64,000 nt of DNA from SAR116 cluster bacterium AG-325-I21 (GTDB lineage Bacteria > Pseudomonadota > Alphaproteobacteria > Puniceispirillales > Puniceispirillaceae), in NCBI GenBank assembly GCA_003282865.1, contig QBYK01000003.1, forward strand, positions 1-64,000. Reading direction: 5' to 3'. Position numbers and translations under genes: made by a program. Below the pieces are notes generated by a model, which did no database searches, was not told the origin of the DNA, and saw only the letters and a program-made list of their open reading frames with translations. The stretch's first letter is position 1, and the number at the start of each line of letters is the position of its first letter. Below are positions 30,879 to 40,993 of this stretch, one piece after another.

Positions 30879-31907
30879 TCAGCACAGGGTACGATAGGCT
30901 GCAGTGCCGCTATCAAAAGCCTGCTCGACACGCGGTCCCCTAAGCCAGTCACCCGCAATAGCCATTTTTTTATCATCACTATAGGGTGGGGTGTTTTCAT
31001 TGGCGACCTCTGTGACCTTGGCATAAAGCCAGCGATGCGCGCTAGCGTCAAGAATGGTGGGAAGTGGCTGTCCAGAAATTTTTTCCCAAATGGTACATAA
31101 TTGGGCAATTACAGTTTGGCGATCTTCATCGCGGTATTGCTGACTCCACTTGCCGCTGGCCTGAATGGTTAGCGCAGAAGGAGTTGGTGGAATTAGGTCA
31201 GGTTGATATACGAAGCGCAAGGGTTCTGGCACTGCAAGGGAAATGCCAGCAGCCTCATTTCGTATTGGGAAAAATTGGTCTTGCGATTGGCCAAAAGGCT
31301 CGATGTCAGCTTCAAGGCCAAGCATAATGGTCCAACATGGATCATATTTTGCGAGTTCAGCGGTTGCAGCGAGATCCGGATAAATATTTGCTAGCATATG
31401 AGCTGTTTGCGGTGCAGGAGCGCTAACAATGGCTTGGCGGCCACAGGCAATCAAGCCGGCATCACTAAAGAACCCTATATTTGGTCCGATATGAGCAATG
31501 CGGGTTACTTCAATTTGTTGGCGGATTTCGAGACCGCGTGCCATGAATTGTGGTAGATCACTCATTGATTGAGTGCCAATTTGAACCGTTTTTGCTGGAT
31601 CAATACGCCAGTCCTTCAAGATGCCGGCCTTGCGAGCATCAGCCAGTAATGCGGCAAATTCATTTCCTTTTGCTGTGACAAATTGGGCACCATGGTTGAA
31701 AAGAAAGCCATTCTTCCGGCGGGTTGAAACGCGCCCACCAAGACGCCGTCCCTTATCAACCACTAACACTGATTTGTTGTCTTTTTCTGCAAGTCTGGCG
31801 GCGGCGAGCCCAGCAATGCCGCTGCCCAGAATAATCAAATCATATGTATTCCCCTCCTTTGGGCGAGGTTTTCTTTTCTGTGTTGGTGACAGTTGTGACA
31901 ATGGCAT
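30879..31907 (-). CDS. NAD(P)/FAD-dependent oxidoreductase (renalase/amine oxidase-like)
   Basis: LIILGSGIAGLAAARLAEKDNKSVLVVDKGRRLGGRVSTRR; IAGDWLRGPRVEQAFDSG. Confidence 0.88.
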   Translation of the reverse strand: MPLSQLSPTQKRKPRPKEGNTYDLIILGSGIAGLAAARLAEKDNKSVLVVDKGRRLGGRVSTRRKNGFLFNHGAQFVTAKGNEFAALLADARKAGILKDWRIDPAKTVQIGTQSMSDLPQFMARGLEIRQQIEVTRIAHIGPNIGFFSDAGLIACGRQAIVSAPAPQTAHMLANIYPDLAATAELAKYDPCWTIMLGLEADIEPFGQSQDQFFPIRNEAAGISLAVPEPLRFVYQPDLIPPTPSALTIQASGKWSQQYRDEDRQTVIAQLCTIWEKISGQPLPTILDASAHRWLYAKVTEVANENTPPYSDDKKMAIAGDWLRGPRVEQAFDSGTAAYRTLC

Positions 31908-32060
31908 TGACTGGCTACTATGACATGGATTGCGTTGGCACCTTTATCAACTGGATCTTTAATGCTCGCGGGCTCGATGATGCATATCGGACAAGTCAGT
32001 GAAACGTTGATAGTGGGTGTTTGTATAGAGAAGCTAACACATTTAATGAGTGGGCCCCAT

Positions 32061-33032
32061 ATGAAAAGTGACCCGATTTTTTCATCTTATCTTGGTATAG
32101 ATTGGTCCGGTGCCAATGCAAAAAACCATGCTGGACTGCAACTTGCTGTTGCCAAACCAGGGAAATCGGTGCCAAGACGAATGCGCCCACCGGTAGGCCG
32201 GTATTGGTCACGCTGTCAAGTTCTCGCGTTGCTAATTGAACACGCCAATGCCGCGGTTGGCAAGTTGCCGATTTTGGCAGGAATAGATTTTGCTTTTGCA
32301 CATCCTTTTAGGATTAAACAAAGCGCTGATTTAAGTGTTGATGTCGCTTTAGAGGCTGGTGGCAATGGTTATTTTCCAGGCGCTGAGGACTCCCCAAAAA
32401 CGGCTACAGAATTATGGGCTCTTGTTGAAAAGGTAAATTATAACCAGGTCGATCTATACGGTGGTGCTATGTTAAGGCACCCAAAATGGGGTGAGTATTA
32501 TCTGGCACCGCCGGACTATAAAGCGCGTTACTATGAGAGCTGCCGCCGCCTTACCGAGATTGCTTCCCAAGCGGCTGGACGCAGCCCATCGCCAACATTT
32601 AAGGCGGTTGGGGCGGATAATGTGTCTACAGGATCGCTTGCTGGGATGCGACTGCTGCATCAATTAAAACAGAATCTTGGGGAGCGTCTATCGATTTGGC
32701 CATTTGATGACATTGTTGATGGTAAAACTGATCTGGTTCTTGTTGAAATTTTCCCAAGTCTGTATTTTCACCGACTTGGCATGGTGCCAGCAAAAAAGGC
32801 TGCCGCTGACCCGGCTTTTTTGAACAGGGCCTTGGCTGCTTATGACAGCAAGGGCGTCAAACCTGATTTTATTCCGATAGGAAACGACGCTGATGAGGCT
32901 GATGCGATCATTTCTGCGGCTGCCTTGCGCTATTTCAGCATTGCCTCAGGATTTGCTTTACCAGCCGCCGGCTTGGCAATAGCACGCCGCGAGGGATGGA
33001 TTTTTGGTGTTCCTTATGATGTTTCAAGTTGA
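32061..33032 (+). CDS. DUF429-like (RNase H-fold) hypothetical protein
   Basis: YLGIDWSGAN, LVEIFPSLYF, DEADAIISAAALRYF. Start set at MKSDPIF. Confidence 0.6.
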   Translation: MKSDPIFSSYLGIDWSGANAKNHAGLQLAVAKPGKSVPRRMRPPVGRYWSRCQVLALLIEHANAAVGKLPILAGIDFAFAHPFRIKQSADLSVDVALEAGGNGYFPGAEDSPKTATELWALVEKVNYNQVDLYGGAMLRHPKWGEYYLAPPDYKARYYESCRRLTEIASQAAGRSPSPTFKAVGADNVSTGSLAGMRLLHQLKQNLGERLSIWPFDDIVDGKTDLVLVEIFPSLYFHRLGMVPAKKAAADPAFLNRALAAYDSKGVKPDFIPIGNDADEADAIISAAALRYFSIASGFALPAAGLAIARREGWIFGVPYDVSS

Positions 33033-33079
33033 AGATCATTTTGACAAAACTTTGCTGTCTAACTATGTTCCGGTTGTTT

Positions 33080-33319
33080 TTATTTGTTGCAAAGCGCTAA
33101 TTTGGCGCTCCGTCTCAGTTTTTTAATGGCATTCTCGCGTTTGCTTGCTTCTGACCTGCTGGCCGCATTTTCTTCGTAAACCAGTTGGACTGGCCTGCGG
33201 GAGGTGGTGTATTTGGCCCCTTTGCCGGCATTATGTGCGGCAAGCCGTTTCTCAAGATCAATGGTGATGCCGGTGTAAAGGCTACCATCACAGCACTCAA
33301 TGATGTAGATTTGCCATCC
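33080..33319 (-). CDS. GIY-YIG nuclease family protein
   Basis: WQIYIIECCDGSLYTGITIDLEKRLAAHNAGKGAKYT. Start set at MGWQIYI. Confidence 0.9.
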   Translation of the reverse strand, partial: GWQIYIIECCDGSLYTGITIDLEKRLAAHNAGKGAKYTTSRRPVQLVYEENAASRSEASKRENAIKKLRRSAKLALCNK

Positions 33320-33496
33320 CATGAAAGACGCTACTTTTTGCCCGTTGTTTTCAGCCAGCATAAAGCCTCAGCGAAGAATTGCCAGCCTATGGTAGTTTAG
33401 GTATGGCTGCTCCATCGTAATTTATCAGCTGTTGGACATCAGGCATGATGGCACGCTTTGAAGGGTTCGCGATATTGGCGTTGGTCCGGCTGATAT

Positions 33497-34637
33497 GTGA
33501 TGACTGATGTTGATGCAGTGGTAATTGGCGCTAGGGTGGCGGGGCTGATGTGTGCCAGCGAGGCAGGCAAGCTTGGCCGTCAGGTAATGCTGTTGGACCA
33601 TGCACGTAAGTTGGGTGAAAAAATTCGGATTTCTGGCGGTGGCCATGGTAACTTCACTAATCTTTATACCGCACCGAAAGCCTTTTTGTCGGCTAATCCG
33701 CATTTCTGTAAATCCGCGCTTTGTCAATATGACCAGCATGATTTCATCTCATTGGTCAGCAAGCACAAGATTGCCTATCATGAGAAGAAACTAAGCCAGC
33801 TATTTTGTGATCAATCAGCGCGAGGGTAGATTTCATGTTACGCATGATTACGGCATCGTAAAAGCTCCTTCACTCGTTATCGCAACAGGTGGCCTATCGA
33901 TTTCACAAATTGGAGCCACTGGTTTCGGTTACCAGATTGTACAGCAATTCAAAATAAATTATCTCAATCAAAGGCTCGGGCTAGTGCCGCTGGTTTTTGA
34001 CAACGGTCTTCTAATACGCTTTAAGAGATTGACGGGCCTCTCGCTTGATGCCGGTGTTGCTTGTGTCGGAAAAGCCTTTCAAGAGGGACTGTTACTTACC
34101 ATCTCGGGTTAAGCGGCCCGTCAACCCTACAAATCTCATCTTATTGGCGTGACACACATCCATTTTAAGTAGACCTCCCCCACCCCCAGGTCACGATATC
34201 AGTGTGCACTTAATAGTGGCAAGGCTATGCAGCCACGGCAAAATGTTTCAACCTGCCTTGCTGATATGTTGCCAAAACGCGTTGCCGCCGAATTGTGCGA
34301 TCTTGTCGGCGTTTTTGGACGGTTGGCTGATCGCAGTGATTTATACCTGCGTGAGCTTGGTCAACTGGTTAATGACTTGCAATTGACGCCCAATGGCACC
34401 GAGGGATATCGCACGGCCGAGGTTACGCTGGGTGGAGTAGATGCGAATGAATTGTCATCTGAAATAATGGAGGCAAAAGCTGTTCCCGGACTTTATTTCA
34501 TCGGCGAGGTGGTAGATATAACTGGCCATCTTGGGAGGTATATTTTCAATGGGCTTGGTCATCAGGTTTTGTTGCTAGGCATTACACTTGACATGTGCCT
34601 TAAGGTAATCTTGGTTAAACCGCTTTGTGCGTTATAG
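33497..34637 (+). pseudogene. BaiN/HI0933-family FAD-dependent oxidoreductase, degraded
   Basis: Homologous pieces lie in alternating frames: IRISGGGHGNFTN; SLVIATGGLSISQIGATGFGY; HLGLSGPSTLQISSYWRD (frame 2, interrupted by TAA); TPNGTEGYRTAEVTLGGVD...GLYFIGEVVDITG. Confidence 0.9.
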
Positions 34638-34738
34638 AGTCTAAGTTAAAAAAGAGCCTGAAGTGATCGGAGGTATAAATTTATCAGAAGGAAGGTCAGC
34701 AGAGGATTTTTGTTGAGACGGGTTCATGCCGGAGAATG

Positions 34739-35230
34739 CTACCTTGAATTGTAAGGTAATGAGGAATGATGCAATATAATTTTTAAAGCCCCATTTTTTA
34801 ATTTTTTGTATCCCCAGCTTTTGTCAACTCTAATCGTCTGACCATTTTTACCGATAAGTGTTACCCAACCCATCCAAATCGCCACGTCTTCATCCAAAAA
34901 GGCAGCGCAAGTTTCTGATTTCACCTCAAGCCAAGATTTGATCCCAAAGCCATTATCCGATGGATATGTGGGGTCATGTCCGACAAAATAGGACAGCGCA
35001 CCTTCTTTAGTTGGACGAAATGTCTGAGTACCGCCACTGAGAGTTGGTTTAAAAAGAACTGGTCCTAGTTCAAACCCATAGACATCATCTAAAAAGGCAT
35101 TAGCAATTGCTTTTGCCTGTGTAATGCCTGACTTGTCATACGTCTTAGAAATTCTAATGATGCCATTACCCCAAGCTGTGCGTGCTTGCAAAAGTTGTTC
35201 TTCATTAATTGTCATTTTAATTGTTGCCAC
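34739..35230 (-). CDS. NTF2/SnoaL-like hypothetical protein
   Basis: ARTAWGNGIIRISKTY...YGFELGPVLFKPT...FRPTKEGALSYFVG...LHHSSLPY pattern. Confidence 0.65.
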   Translation of the reverse strand: MATIKMTINEEQLLQARTAWGNGIIRISKTYDKSGITQAKAIANAFLDDVYGFELGPVLFKPTLSGGTQTFRPTKEGALSYFVGHDPTYPSDNGFGIKSWLEVKSETCAAFLDEDVAIWMGWVTLIGKNGQTIRVDKSWGYKKLKNGALKIILHHSSLPYNSR

Positions 35231-35244
35231 TTAAGTTCGTATGA

Positions 35245-36177
35245 TTATTGGTCAAAATCGTCACTGTAACGCTTGCTTAACTCAGTTATGATAGTATCTA
35301 GAAATTTGGCTGCAGCAACTGGTAGGACGCGGCCTTTCAACTGGCCCACATGCAATATGCCCGCAGGCACATCGCTCAGGTCAACAGGTCTAGCGACCAC
35401 GTTGTTCACACCATCGACACTTTCAATCATGCGTGAAGGGAGTGCAATTGGGATTTGAAATGATATTACAGGCTCTTCTGTGAGGTAGTTGTGAATGAAT
35501 TCTTGATTGTTTGACTCAACAACTATGTTTAATTCAGTGTTACGACTAATCAATCCAACATTTAGAAGCTGTCGAACCCCCGCGTCTGCGCGAGGCAGGA
35601 CTGCAGCTTGCCCTGAGCAATCGCGAAGCCGAATCGCTGCTTTTTCTGCCAATGGGTGATCTGCTGCCATGATACAATGTAACTGCTGTCGGGCTGTTAC
35701 CATTGTTTGGAAATCCACGCTTTTTATTGGTTCAAAAATCAATGCGAGGTCAACCTCAAGTGAGCGTAACGCATGCTCTGCCTCCTCGCCTGATTGACGT
35801 TGCAAATCAAATGTGACTGCAGGATGCTCATCGCGGTAACTTGCTAAGGTTTTTGGAAGAAAGTGCCGCATGGTGTCAGCCCCGCTCCCGATTCTAACAT
35901 GTCCGCGACGAATGCCTGACAAATCGGCAATTTGCGACTGGACCCGTGCAAGTTCTGCAGTCTGTGAACGTATATGTTGCACGAAAAGTTCACCTGCAGT
36001 GTTCAAGCGCACACCTGATGCGAGTCGTTCAAATAAAGGTTGTCCAATTTCGTCTTCAACTTGTAGAATGCGCCGGTTCAGCGCGGTCGATGTAATAGCA
36101 AGCTTTTCTGCTGCTTTGCGGATTGACTTTTCACGAGCGACCGCGTCAATGAACCGAAGTGATGTCATGAAGCGCAT
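35245..36177 (-). CDS. LysR family transcriptional regulator
   Basis: N-terminal wHTH: MTSLRFIDAVAREKSIRKAAEKLAITSTALNRRILQVEDEIGQPLFER. Start set at MRFMTSL; the ORF extends to 36309. Confidence 0.93.
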   Translation of the reverse strand: MRFMTSLRFIDAVAREKSIRKAAEKLAITSTALNRRILQVEDEIGQPLFERLASGVRLNTAGELFVQHIRSQTAELARVQSQIADLSGIRRGHVRIGSGADTMRHFLPKTLASYRDEHPAVTFDLQRQSGEEAEHALRSLEVDLALIFEPIKSVDFQTMVTARQQLHCIMAADHPLAEKAAIRLRDCSGQAAVLPRADAGVRQLLNVGLISRNTELNIVVESNNQEFIHNYLTEEPVISFQIPIALPSRMIESVDGVNNVVARPVDLSDVPAGILHVGQLKGRVLPVAAAKFLDTIITELSKRYSDDFDQ

Positions 36178-36396
36178 GATAACCATTCCTGAAGATACTA
36201 TTTTATCAATTATATGGATCGACAGCATATCGGTTGCTGCAAAAATTGCATCACAATAATGCAAAACTAGCAGAATTTTTTTGGTTACTAAGATGTTAGC
36301 ACGTTCCATCGGCTCGAAACCGAAGGATCGGCGGCGCCTTGGGCCTCTAAAAGTCCGCCACGATTTAATGTCCGCGTGGCTTGTGACCGTTTAATT

Positions 36397-36412
36397 TGGC
36401 GGCCCCCGGGCA
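36397..36412 (+). promoter_or_regulatory. candidate sigma54 (-24/-12) promoter of glnK-amtB
   Basis: TGGCGGCCCCCGGGCA: GG and GC doublets are correctly spaced against TGGCACGnnnnTTGCA, but the rest of the match is weak. Confidence 0.3.
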
Positions 36413-36464
36413 ATCTTAGGGTTGGTAAAAATTAAATCAGCCGGACCGCAAGGAAGGACTAGAC

Positions 36465-36803
36465 ATGAAATACATTGTTGCAATCATTCAACCGGGCAAA
36501 TTGACGGCAGTTCATGGTGCCCTACTGGACATCGACATCGCCGGCATGACTGTTACCGAGGTGCAAGGGTATGGTCGGCAAAAAGGTAAAAGTGAGATTT
36601 ACCGCGGTGCTGAATATACCGTTGATTTCTTGCCAAAAGTCAAAATTGAAGTCGCAGTTTCGGCGGAAATGGCGGGTAAGGCAGTGGAGGCCATTAAGGA
36701 GGTCGGCGCATCTGGTAAAATTGGCGATGGCAAGATTTTCACCTTTGATCTCCAGGATGCGGTACGAATTCGTACCGGCGAAACTGGCGAAGGCGCACTG
36801 TAA
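36465..36803 (+). CDS. glnK: P-II family nitrogen regulatory protein
   Basis: MKYIVAIIQPGKL, TVTEVQGYGRQKGKSEIYRGAEYTVDFLPKVKIE. Confidence 0.97.
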   Translation: MKYIVAIIQPGKLTAVHGALLDIDIAGMTVTEVQGYGRQKGKSEIYRGAEYTVDFLPKVKIEVAVSAEMAGKAVEAIKEVGASGKIGDGKIFTFDLQDAVRIRTGETGEGAL

Positions 36804-36825
36804 ACGCTCATATTAGGAGACATCA

Positions 36826-38142
36826 ATGATTAAGAATTTTTTGAAGTATGGATGGGTAGCTGGGTTAATAACGTTTGTTGCCAGCCCCGCTTTAGCGCAA
36901 GAAGCGCCAGAACATAGCGTATTTATATTAAACTCACTGCTGTTTTTGATGGCGGGTTTTTTGGTAATGTTTATGGCTTGTGGTTTTTGTATGTTGGAAG
37001 CAGGTCTCGTGAGATCAAAAAATACGACAATGCAACTGACCAAAAACATTTCGCTCTTTTCAATAGCCGCTGTTGGGTATTACATTCTGGGCTACAATCT
37101 CATGTATCCGCTTGGAACTTGGTCAGTCGATGGCGTTTTTTCTGGCGTTATTGGCGTAGCAGTAATGGAAGCTGTTGGTATATCTGCTGACAAGGCTGAC
37201 GACATCTCCTATGCTACGACAGGTTCCGATTACTTTTTCCAGCTTATGTTTTGCGCGGCTACTGCGTCAATCGTGTCTGGGGCGTTGGCGGAGCGCATTA
37301 AACTTTGGCCGTTTCTCCTTTTCACGCTCATTCTCACGGCATTTATCTATCCGCTTCAGGCGAGCTGGAAATGGGGCGGTGGTTTTCTAGACGAAATGGG
37401 TTTTTTAGACTTTGCTGGGTCTACTGTTGTGCATTCGGTCGGAGGATGGGCAGCTTTGGCAGGTGCGATAATACTTGGACCTCGGATTGGCAAATATAAG
37501 GACGGTAAAGTGGTGGCCATGCCGGGCGCTAACCTCCCGATTGCTACTCTGGGTGTGTTCATTTTGTGGTTAGGCTGGTTTGGGTTCAATGGTGGCTCTC
37601 AACTTGCCATGGGAACCGTCGGTGACATAGCGGATGTTTCAAGAATTTTTGCTAATACAAACGCAGCTGCAGCAGGCGGAGCGATTATGGCCTTGATACT
37701 AACGCAAGTCGTTTACGGCAAGGTGGACTTGACTATGGTTTTGAATGGTGCTTTAGCCGGGCTCGTTTCCATCACTGCCGAGCCTCTCACTCCTACATTG
37801 GGTGTTGCTACTATAATAGGTGCCGTTGGCGGTGTGATTGTTGTTTTCAGTGTGCCGTTGTTGGATAAATTCAAGATTGATGATGTTGTCGGAGCGATCC
37901 CGGTGCATCTTATCGCCGGGATTTGGGGAACTTTAGCAGTGCCCCTAACTAACGCGGATGCAAGCTTCGGAACGCAGATCATAAGTATAGTGATTGTTGG
38001 AGCGTTTACTGTTGTCGCATCAGCTGTGGTTTGGTATGTTATTAAGGCAACTTTGGGTATACGAGTTTCAGAAGAGGATGAAATCGCAGGGCTGGATACG
38101 TCCGAGTTGGGTATGGATGCATATCCCGATTTTTCCAAATAA
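36826..38142 (+). CDS. amtB: ammonium transporter
   Basis: GFCMLEAGLVRSKN, GSTVVHSVGGWAALAGAIILGPR, FILWLGWFGFNGGS. Confidence 0.97.
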   Translation: MIKNFLKYGWVAGLITFVASPALAQEAPEHSVFILNSLLFLMAGFLVMFMACGFCMLEAGLVRSKNTTMQLTKNISLFSIAAVGYYILGYNLMYPLGTWSVDGVFSGVIGVAVMEAVGISADKADDISYATTGSDYFFQLMFCAATASIVSGALAERIKLWPFLLFTLILTAFIYPLQASWKWGGGFLDEMGFLDFAGSTVVHSVGGWAALAGAIILGPRIGKYKDGKVVAMPGANLPIATLGVFILWLGWFGFNGGSQLAMGTVGDIADVSRIFANTNAAAAGGAIMALILTQVVYGKVDLTMVLNGALAGLVSITAEPLTPTLGVATIIGAVGGVIVVFSVPLLDKFKIDDVVGAIPVHLIAGIWGTLAVPLTNADASFGTQIISIVIVGAFTVVASAVVWYVIKATLGIRVSEEDEIAGLDTSELGMDAYPDFSK

Positions 38143-38166
38143 CAAACTCGAAATGTAGTAATACTT

Positions 38167-38197
38167 AGCCTCCACAATTTTTTGTGGGGGCTTTTTT
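38167..38197 (+). terminator. rho-independent terminator after amtB
   Basis: AGCCTCCACA-ATTTTT-TGTGGGGGCT followed by a T run. Confidence 0.85.
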
Positions 38198-38296
38198 GGA
38201 TCAAAACCTCTCAAAAAGTAATCTGCTCTATGAATAAGTCTAATTACTTTACAGTGTTTGCTTTTAATTTTAATCCTGTCAGCATGAATAGTCGAA

Positions 38297-39895
38297 ATGC
38301 TCTCTTCCAAGAGCTGTGTGCCTATGAAAGTAAAAATAGTAATGTCTTATCCGTCAAACCGAAACCGCTCAAAATCGCGGCCACTTCTTGAAGCTGTTGG
38401 TATTTCGAAAAATTTTGGCGATTTCGTTGCGAATGATGATGTATCCTTCAGCATTCATGCTGGTGAAATTCATGCGCTTTTGGGGGAGAATGGTGCTGGC
38501 AAATCCACCTTCGTAAAAATCGCCTATGGGTTGTTGCGGCCAGATATCGGGCAGTTGTTTTGGAATGGTGAGCCGGTGTTTATTAACGGGCCGCAACAGG
38601 CGCGAAAACTTGGCATTGGTATGGTATTCCAACATTTTTCCTTGTTTGATGCGCTAACTGTTGCTGAAAATATCCAGTTGGCAATGCCGCCGGGTGAAAC
38701 AATGGCATCGCTTTCTTCACGTATTTCCAGCATTTCAAAAGAATATGGTATTGGTGTTGATCCAAATGCTCGAATTTATAATCTTTCGGTTGGCCAACAA
38801 CAACGTGTTGAAATTATTCGTTGTCTGCTTCAAGATCCGAAATTGCTGATTATGGATGAACCAACATCAGTGTTAACTCCACAAGAGACAGAACAGCTGT
38901 TTTCGGTGCTGCGACGCTTTGCTGATAATGGGCTGGCTGTTTTATTTATCTCTCACAAGCTGGATGAAATCCGTGCCCTAACTAGCCGTGCAACGGTGTT
39001 GCGACGTGGGCAGAATGTTGGTTCGGTTGCCATAAAAGGGCAAACAAACAGCAAGCTTGCTGAAATGATGATTGGCAATAAAGTTAAGAATGTCGCGCGT
39101 CAGAACGCGCCGGCTAAGAGCAAGTTGCTATTTGAGGTTAAAAATCTTTACCGGCCGAAAGATTCAGCATTTTCTGTGACTTTGCGTGGCATATCGATTG
39201 CTGCAAATGCAGGCGAGATTTTTGGTATTGCCGGTATTGCCGGCAATGGTCAAGACGAATTAATGTCGGCGTTAATTGGTGAATGGAGGGGTGCTGACTC
39301 TGGGATTATTTTTCTTGATGGGGTGGATGTCAGCCAGAAAAATCCAGCTGAACGGCGTGTTGCTGACATGGGGTTTATCCCAGAAGAGCGCAACGGGCAC
39401 GCCGCGGTACCGTCAATGAGCCTTGCAGACAATGCGCTATTGACAAGTCACTCGATTGTTGAACTGGTTCGCCGAGGTGTTCTTGATCTTTCGAGCATGA
39501 AAGCCAAAGCGGGCGCGATAGTCAAAGATTTTGACGTACGTTTGCCCGTAGTGAATCCGCTGGCTTCATCTCTCTCGGGTGGCAATTTGCAAAAATTTGT
39601 CGTTGGTCGTGAGATTATCAAAGTGCCAAAAGTGTTGATCGTGTCGCAGCCCACATGGGGGGTTGATGTTGGGGCGGCAGTTTTTATCCGTAAAGCGATG
39701 CTAGATCTCGCGGCAAAAGGTTCTGCGGTGGTTATGATATCGCAGGATCTAGAAGAAATTTTTGCGATTTCACACCGGATTGCGGTGCTACATGACGGGA
39801 TTTTGTCTGATGCGAAACCAGCGGGTATTCTTACGGCTGAAAAAGTGGGCCTTTTGATGGGAGGTAGCGATGCGGTTGGAGGGGTGAACATATGA
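38297..39895 (+). CDS. BMP/nucleoside-type ABC transporter ATP-binding protein (two ABC domains)
   Basis: LLGENGAGKSTFVKIAYGLLRPD; LSVGQQQRVEIIRCLL; LSGGNLQKFVVGREI. The start may be at an internal ATG. Confidence 0.94.
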   Translation: MLSSKSCVPMKVKIVMSYPSNRNRSKSRPLLEAVGISKNFGDFVANDDVSFSIHAGEIHALLGENGAGKSTFVKIAYGLLRPDIGQLFWNGEPVFINGPQQARKLGIGMVFQHFSLFDALTVAENIQLAMPPGETMASLSSRISSISKEYGIGVDPNARIYNLSVGQQQRVEIIRCLLQDPKLLIMDEPTSVLTPQETEQLFSVLRRFADNGLAVLFISHKLDEIRALTSRATVLRRGQNVGSVAIKGQTNSKLAEMMIGNKVKNVARQNAPAKSKLLFEVKNLYRPKDSAFSVTLRGISIAANAGEIFGIAGIAGNGQDELMSALIGEWRGADSGIIFLDGVDVSQKNPAERRVADMGFIPEERNGHAAVPSMSLADNALLTSHSIVELVRRGVLDLSSMKAKAGAIVKDFDVRLPVVNPLASSLSGGNLQKFVVGREIIKVPKVLIVSQPTWGVDVGAAVFIRKAMLDLAAKGSAVVMISQDLEEIFAISHRIAVLHDGILSDAKPAGILTAEKVGLLMGGSDAVGGVNI

Positions 39896-40992
39896 TTAGT
39901 ATGACGCCGCGTAAAGATATTTCGCTATACCGTACTTTTTTAACACCGCTTGTTGCTATTTTGTTAACCCTCGTGATCGGCGCGGCTATTTTTGATTTTT
40001 TGGGATTTAACCCTCTGGAATCACTCTATCATTTCTTTGTGGCGCCTATCTCGCGCTACGATGGTATAGGGGATCTATTTGTCAAAGCCTGCCCACTTAT
40101 CATTACCGCCACCGGTCTGGTTTTTTGCTACCGAGCAAATGTGTGGAATATCGGTGCTGAAGGTCAGTTGGTGTTGGGTGCTATTTTTGCTGGAGGAGTC
40201 GCATTGGCCTTCCCGGATTGGCCAGCCATTACCCTTATGCCGGCAATGATATTGGCAAGTGTAATTGGCGGTATTTGCTGGGCGATGATTCCTGCTTTAC
40301 TTAAAGTTCGATTTAATACCAATGAAATTTTGGTGTCACTGATGTTGACCTATGTTGCCGCGTTATTCATTGACTGGCTTGTCCGTGGGCCATGGCGTGA
40401 CCCTATGTCTTTTGGCTTTCCCTTGACAAAAATGTATACCGATGCCGCGCTGATCCACAGGATCGAAGTGCCCTTTATAGGCATGTTGGGACAGTTGCAT
40501 TGGGGCGTTGTCGGTGCATTGATGTTATCATTAGTTGGGGCGTTTTTATTGTCGCGCACAATTTTGGGGTACAAGGTCAGGGTTATGGGCGATGCGCCGC
40601 GGGCGGGCCGATTTGCCGGTTTCAACCCGAATTTAATCACCATTGGCGTTATGGCCATTGCTGGCGGTGCTGCCGGACTCGCCGGTATGATTGAGGTATC
40701 CGCGAGCATGGGCCAACTTCAGCCTAATGTATCTTTTGGTTATGGCTTTACCGCAATTATTGTGGCGTTTCTGGCAAGGTTGAACCCGGTAGGCGTAATT
40801 TTTGCCGGATTGATCGTCGCCTTGGCCGAATTAGGGGGTGACAATGCACAAATTGTACTGGGGATGCCCAAGGTTGTAACCGGCGTCTTTAAGGGCATTT
40901 TGCTGTTTATGCTTTTGGCTGGTGAGACGTACAACCGCTATCAAATTGAATGGCGGCGTGTTGGTCCGCAATCAGCTTTGAGGGAGCAATAA
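39892..40992 (+). CDS. ABC transporter permease (BMP/nucleoside type)
   Basis: CYRANVWNIGAEGQLVLGAIFAGGVAL. Confidence 0.94.
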   Translation: MISMTPRKDISLYRTFLTPLVAILLTLVIGAAIFDFLGFNPLESLYHFFVAPISRYDGIGDLFVKACPLIITATGLVFCYRANVWNIGAEGQLVLGAIFAGGVALAFPDWPAITLMPAMILASVIGGICWAMIPALLKVRFNTNEILVSLMLTYVAALFIDWLVRGPWRDPMSFGFPLTKMYTDAALIHRIEVPFIGMLGQLHWGVVGALMLSLVGAFLLSRTILGYKVRVMGDAPRAGRFAGFNPNLITIGVMAIAGGAAGLAGMIEVSASMGQLQPNVSFGYGFTAIIVAFLARLNPVGVIFAGLIVALAELGGDNAQIVLGMPKVVTGVFKGILLFMLLAGETYNRYQIEWRRVGPQSALREQ

Positions 40993-40993
40993 A

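Noticed and set aside
37713-38204. 163-codon minus-strand ORF opposite amtB
   Set aside because: Antisense of a clear AmtB coding region; no independent evidence.
39448-39891. 147-codon minus-strand ORF opposite the ABC ATPase
   Set aside because: Antisense shadow of the second ABC domain.
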